Shown here piece after piece: positions 60,298 through 64,000 of a stretch of 64,000 nucleotides of DNA. The DNA is taken from contig WHVD01000010.1 in NCBI GenBank assembly GCA_015178975.1, forward strand, positions 682,001 through 746,000. Direction: 5' to 3'. The notes below the pieces were generated by a model, which did not search any database, was not told the origin of the DNA, and saw nothing but the letters and a program-made list of their open reading frames with translations. The stretch's first letter is position 1; every line of letters begins with the position of its first letter. The position numbers were made by a program, and so were the translations under genes. This stretch comes from Hysterangium stoloniferum. Its lineage: Eukaryota; Basidiomycota; Agaricomycetes; Hysterangiales; Hysterangiaceae.

Positions 60298-60512
60298 AGA
60301 GGGTCAAAAAACTGCCCCAATGAGTGATTATTTTGTTTGATTTATTGAGCAATGAGTTTTGATTGGAATCACATGATTTCTTAAGTTGGTAGATAGCCAA
60401 CATGTTCTAGTATATCATGTGAATTTGTCAGAATTTTTGCTAATGTAATTCTTTCACACAATATCAATCCTTCTAAAATGCACAAACATTGGGGCAGTTT
60501 TTTGACCCACTG
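60298..60512. repeat. right terminal inverted repeat of Tc1 element
   Basis: Mirror of the left repeat: inner edge TAGAGGGTCAAAAAACTG, outer edge CAGTTTTTTGACCCACTG. A few substitutions separate the two repeats. Confidence 0.9.
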
Positions 60513-61507
60513 TACATACCCGCACCCTATATGCACCCATTGTCAGTTTACCAGAATTCCCTCCAGACTCCATACATCAGACCTGTCTATGTTCGACTTC
60601 GTTACATTGTGTTTCAGTCACCAGAATACCCACCGGACTCCATCCCTGTCTATGTCTGACCTCGTCCCACGCATCAGTCACCAGACCCCACTCAGAAAAC
60701 CCGTCATCCCTCTAACAGAGCCCCGTTCCCATTGTAGTCAAATGACCTGTCACAATTTGGACTCAGCTCCCACTCTGTTTCCTGTTATGGTTTATGATTT
60801 GTCGCAATTTGGACTCCGCTCTGTTCCATCCCATTCCTAACACCAAATTTGGTGTTTACTATTCTCGTTTTATGTTTTGCTAGTTTCATTTCATTATTAC
60901 TGGATTTGGTATGTCATTCATTCCATGGTCTATTTAGTCTGGCAGGGGTTGTACATACAATCCAGTCAGAAAATCGGCTTAGATTTCCCCCAGTAATCTA
61001 ATACATTTTCTGCTCTAAACTCCTACTTGAATTACACCGCTCATGCTAGTCGAAGCCCACAGGCTCTGGTGCATCTATCTCTCCTATTTATCTCGACTCA
61101 CAACCTCTCAACCCACGACCTCCGACCTACGACCCCTCAATCCACGAACCCCACCCAGACTCCCTGGGATTCCCATCCGCCTGTCTGAAATTGGACAACA
61201 CGATCTCACAAGGGCACAGCCTATAAGCTGAAGCCAAGTCCTACCGGATATTCCACGGGTTTCTCCAGACACCCGCTACCCTAACAGTCACTAAATCTAA
61301 CAGTGTCTTCCATTTGTAAGTCTCGCCTTTGAAATTAAGGACTTCTGAGTGTTTGCGTAGAGGTGCAGCACATATGTAAGCTGAAGCCAACGTCCTGACC
61401 CTATCCGATAGTTCCCGACTTCCCCAGTGACTTTCTGATAGTTCTGGAATAAGTTCTGACACGGCACTTAACAGTATATCAGATCTCAACTCTGCGACTC
61501 GCTCATC

Positions 61508-63775
61508 ATGGGTCCCAAACGCAAAGCTGCTGAAGGACCATCTCAACTTCAATCCCCGTTGCAACTTTATACCACCCAACCTGAAACCCCAAATCAGCCA
61601 ACAGCATCAGCTTCCATCGAAGAAGTTACCAAGGTAGTTGAAGGATCCCAACGCTCCCAACACTTCTGACAATGAAGTAGAAGAACAGCCGGTGACATTG
61701 AAAAAGAAATCTTCTGATGAACCGACTGAAATGTTGTTTGTTAACTCCATTGTGAAATTTGCTGACTATTTGAAATCCGCTGAGGAAAGCAAAGAATCAT
61801 CCTACACCAGAGTCAAAGAACCTGAACCATTTACTGGCAAGGATCTGAAAAAATTGAAGAATTTCCTTCTCCAATGCCATTTCAGTTTCTGTGATCAACC
61901 TGCTGCATTTAAGTCCGACAGTCAAAAAGTCAATTTCATGCTCTCTTATCTCAAGGATACTGCTCAGGATTGGTTCGAACCCAGACTATCTGGAATATCT
62001 GATGAGACACCCGTATGGCTCGACGACTGGGACACATTTGTGGAAGAACTGGAAACTAATTTTGGACCTTACAATTAATCTGGCAAAGTGGAAAATGAAT
62101 TAATGACGCTCAAGATGAAGGACAATCAACGAGTCTCTGATTATCTTGTCAAGTTTAATACTCTTGCCACACAATGTGGATGGGATGATTCTGCCCTCAG
62201 GCACCATTTCTATATGGGACTTCCATCATGCCTTAAAGGTGAGATCTGCAAAGATGGGAAGCCAAAAACTCTCCAACTCATGTGGATTAAAGCTGTTAAG
62301 TTCCCGAACAAAGCTCCACGGATAGTCCCACGGAGGTTTCCGGTAACTATTCCGAACACACACTTGCTTCCGGGAATAGTCCCACGGAGTCCCCGGGCAA
62401 TAGGTCCCGGGAAAGTTCCGGGGATTATTAGTACAAGGAACGGTGATATCAGAATAATTACCAGAAAGATATGGTGAACGACTGAGATGGACTTGGCTTC
62501 AGCTTATAGGCTGCGCCCTCGTACACTCATTCGGGTGTCCATATTTAGAGCTGACAGAATGCATACAGGAAGGTATAGATTCCGGAGTTCCCGTGGGAGT
62601 TCCGGGAATCGAGTGTGCAGACAGACAAGAGGACTAGAGACTGTTCAAGGATCAAACTTGTTCGGGGGAAAACTAGTTCGAGATTGAAACTGGATTCTAA
62701 GTACATGAACATAGCAGACTTATATAGACTGTGAAATGTAATAATACCAAATCCGGTATTAATGAGAGGCAGAACTATTAAACATAAAACAAAACAGGTA
62801 AATACTAAACTGGGAATTAGGGACGGAACGGAACGGGAGCAGAGAACGAATCATGACAGATCATTTAACCATAACTGGAGCGGGGCTCAGTTAGAGGGGT
62901 TCCGGAAGTCCGGTCGGAGTCCGGTGACTTGGTGCACAAGATAGTGTCGGGTATAGACAGGCTTGATGTGCAGGAGGTCCGGTGGAGTCCAGTGGGTTTT
63001 CCAATGACTGGTGTGTGAGACGCAGAGACAGATAACAGGAGCGGGGTTCTATGCTCTGTTAGAGGGGGTTCCAGGAGTCCGGTTGGAGTCCGGTGACTGG
63101 TACATAAGACACAGAGTGTCGGGTGTATGTAGGGTGGAGTCCGGAGTCCGGAGGAGTCCGAGGACTGGTGTATGAGACACAGAGGGTTAGGTGCAGACAG
63201 GTGGGGTGCGTACAGAGAGTCAGGCATAAACAAGTTGACATGTGGGCTCCCGTGGGAACTCCGGTTGTTACTATACAATATAGAGGGTCGGGAGCATGTA
63301 GGACCGGGTCCGGGGGCCCGGAGGCCGGCGGGTTTTCCGGTTCCTGACAAAAGCTCAGACATCTGATGCCCATTATTGGGAATGAAAAGCTGAGGTCTCC
63401 TAAGAGAATCTGATGGAACATTCTCAGAACAACAAGGCGTCGACTAGCAAGTCTTCTGGCAATAACTCAGGCAATAACACCAGCAACTCTGGCACTAATA
63501 CTGGCAAATCAAATTCTGATCGGAAAAAAGACAAGAAATCAAACAAGGAAAAACAGTCAACTTCCGACAAACCTGACATTTCCCATTTGTTGGGCACTGA
63601 CGGTAAACTCACCCCGAAGGAGAAACAACGATGCATGGATAACGATCTCTGCCTTTTCTGTGGGAAAGGTGGACACAAGGTTTCCAACTGCACTGTTAAG
63701 TCTAACTCTTCCAAAGCCCGCACAGCAACTTCCACTATGACTACAACATCCAAGGAAAACCCATCATGGAGTTGA
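61508..63775 (+). pseudogene. Ty3/Gypsy gag fossil with inserted solo LTR
   Basis: Starts MGPKRKAAEGPSQLQSP at 61508. Capsid text includes EPFTGKDLKKLKNFLLQC, WLDDWDTFVEELETNFGPYN and MKDNQRVSDYLVKFNTLATQ. After the inserted LTR it resumes with a Ser/Asn-rich stretch (GNNSGNNTSNSGTNTGKS) and a zinc knuckle starting CLFCGKGGHKVSNC. It aligns with the left copy at 1354-2570 throughout. It is a broken fossil. Confidence 0.88.
62294..63349 (-). mobile_element. Ty3-type solo LTR, 1056 bp, AAAGC target duplication
   Basis: On the minus strand starts TGTCAGGAACCGG and ends ACTTAACA. AAAGC flanks it at 62289-62293 and 63350-63354, and the left gag copy (near 1785-1800) shows the uninterrupted sequence. 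It is unusually GC-rich in its first third, with many TCCGG/CCGGA steps. Confidence 0.93.
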
Positions 63776-64000
63776 AAAAAGAGTAAGCAACCTTCCAGGA
63801 TCTGCATGGACAGAGGGTTGCATTGATGACTCTCTCTGTGTTTCTGAGGTTATCCGTCTCAATGCATCCACTCTCTAATCCCAACTCATTATTTGTAAAA
63901 CTTGTCTCTGACCTTCTTGGAAATTTAGTGTACCAAGCTCTGATAGATTCTGGCTCCACACACTGTTTTGTAGATACCACCTTTGCCACAAAACATAATC

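Larger units (their letters stand above)
58905..60512 (+). mobile_element. Tc1-type DNA transposon, 1608 bp, TA target site
   Basis: Ends CAGTGGGTCAAAAAACTGCC and its inverse are flanked by TA (58903-58904 and 60513-60514). Terminal inverted repeats are about 215 bp (58905-59119 and 60298-60512) and nearly perfect. Each carries an additional inverted copy of the end motif at its inner edge. The transposase frame is on the plus strand. The interrupted LTR matches an uninterrupted relative at 3142-3312. Nearly intact repeats and only two coding lesions suggest a fairly young insertion. Confidence 0.93.
58861..61286 (+). mobile_element. Ty3-type solo LTR, GTCAC target duplication, split by Tc1
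   Basis: Starts TGTTACGACTGG and ends ACCCTAACA. GTCAC occurs at 58856-58860 and 61287-61291. Without the transposon it is about 820 bp and aligns with the solo LTR at 28488-29419 and the fragment at 3142-3312. It sits inside the 161-bp insertion. Confidence 0.88.
58711..61302 (+). mobile_element. short 161-bp LTR-like insertion (split by nested elements)
   Basis: Pieces 58711-58860 and 61292-61302 begin TGTTAGAATG and end AATCTAACA, so the ends are inverted TGTTAGA/TCTAACA. The flanks GTATC (58706-58710) and GTGTC (61303-61307) are a 5-bp target duplication with one difference. The left-end LTR has the uninterrupted sequence at about 2735. About 161 bp without coding content: a short solo LTR or similar. 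Confidence 0.75.
58309..64000 (+). mobile_element. Ty3/Gypsy LTR retrotransposon fossil (right copy), nested insertions
   Basis: Same family as the left-end element, opposite orientation, cut by the window end. The 5' LTR is split: 58309-58710 and 61303-61473, ending CACTTAACA, then a short leader and gag from ATG 61508. The LTR is interrupted by insertions at 58711-61302 and the gag by a solo LTR at 62294-63349. The protease-like motif LIDSGSTHCFVD appears at about 63940-63975 just before the window ends. It is broken, with several breaks besides the insertions. Confidence 0.88.

Overview
This window looks like a repeat-rich stretch of a filamentous basidiomycete genome, most likely an Agaricomycete. 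The evidence is host genes broken by many ~45-60 nt GT-AG (and some GC-AG) introns, a fungal-specific transcription factor, an ankyrin-MYND protein, a Dpb11/TopBP1-type BRCT protein, RVYALYGR-type membrane protein copies, and Copia and Ty3/Gypsy families of basidiomycete type. There are no operons, CRISPR arrays, rRNA or convincing tRNA genes. The genus cannot be named from sequence alone.

Layout. 1-3.75 kb: broken Ty3/Gypsy remains, mostly minus strand. 5.6-23.4 kb: the host-gene island, all on the minus strand: a fungal transcription factor (5.6-8.4 kb), a thioester-reductase-like enzyme (10.4-12.8 kb), an ankyrin-MYND protein (14.1-15.6 kb), a formamidase (15.8-18.5 kb) and a Dpb11/TopBP1-like checkpoint/replication scaffold (19.9-23.4 kb). 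23.6-26.7 kb holds coding-like but unrecognised stretches. 26.8-35.5 kb: a hAT remnant, a Ty3-type solo LTR with target duplication, a small gag-only Copia element inserted in an older Copia, and the first copy of a duplicated membrane-protein segment. 36.2-41.8 kb: a Copia element with 322-bp LTRs, itself hit by a solo LTR. 44.0-55.2 kb: the second copy of the duplicated segment, split by a 9.9-kb tandem Copia array (LTR-body-LTR-body-LTR). 55.4-57.4 kb: an unrecognised coding-like stretch and a small Cys/His-rich protein. 58.3-64 kb: a Ty3/Gypsy element carrying a four-level nest of insertions with a Tc1-type DNA transposon innermost, plus a further solo LTR in its gag.

The host genes do not form an evident pathway; formamidase (nitrogen release from formamide) and the reductase act independently as far as can be seen. 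The most unusual signals are the formamidase gene, read here as about 27 exons including microexons of 6, 10, 14, 15, 17, 19 and 20 nt, and a duplicated palindromic module (CACCTCAG...CTGAGGTG) that recurs in Copia LTRs with different cores. A relic of the same layout lies upstream of the reductase gene.
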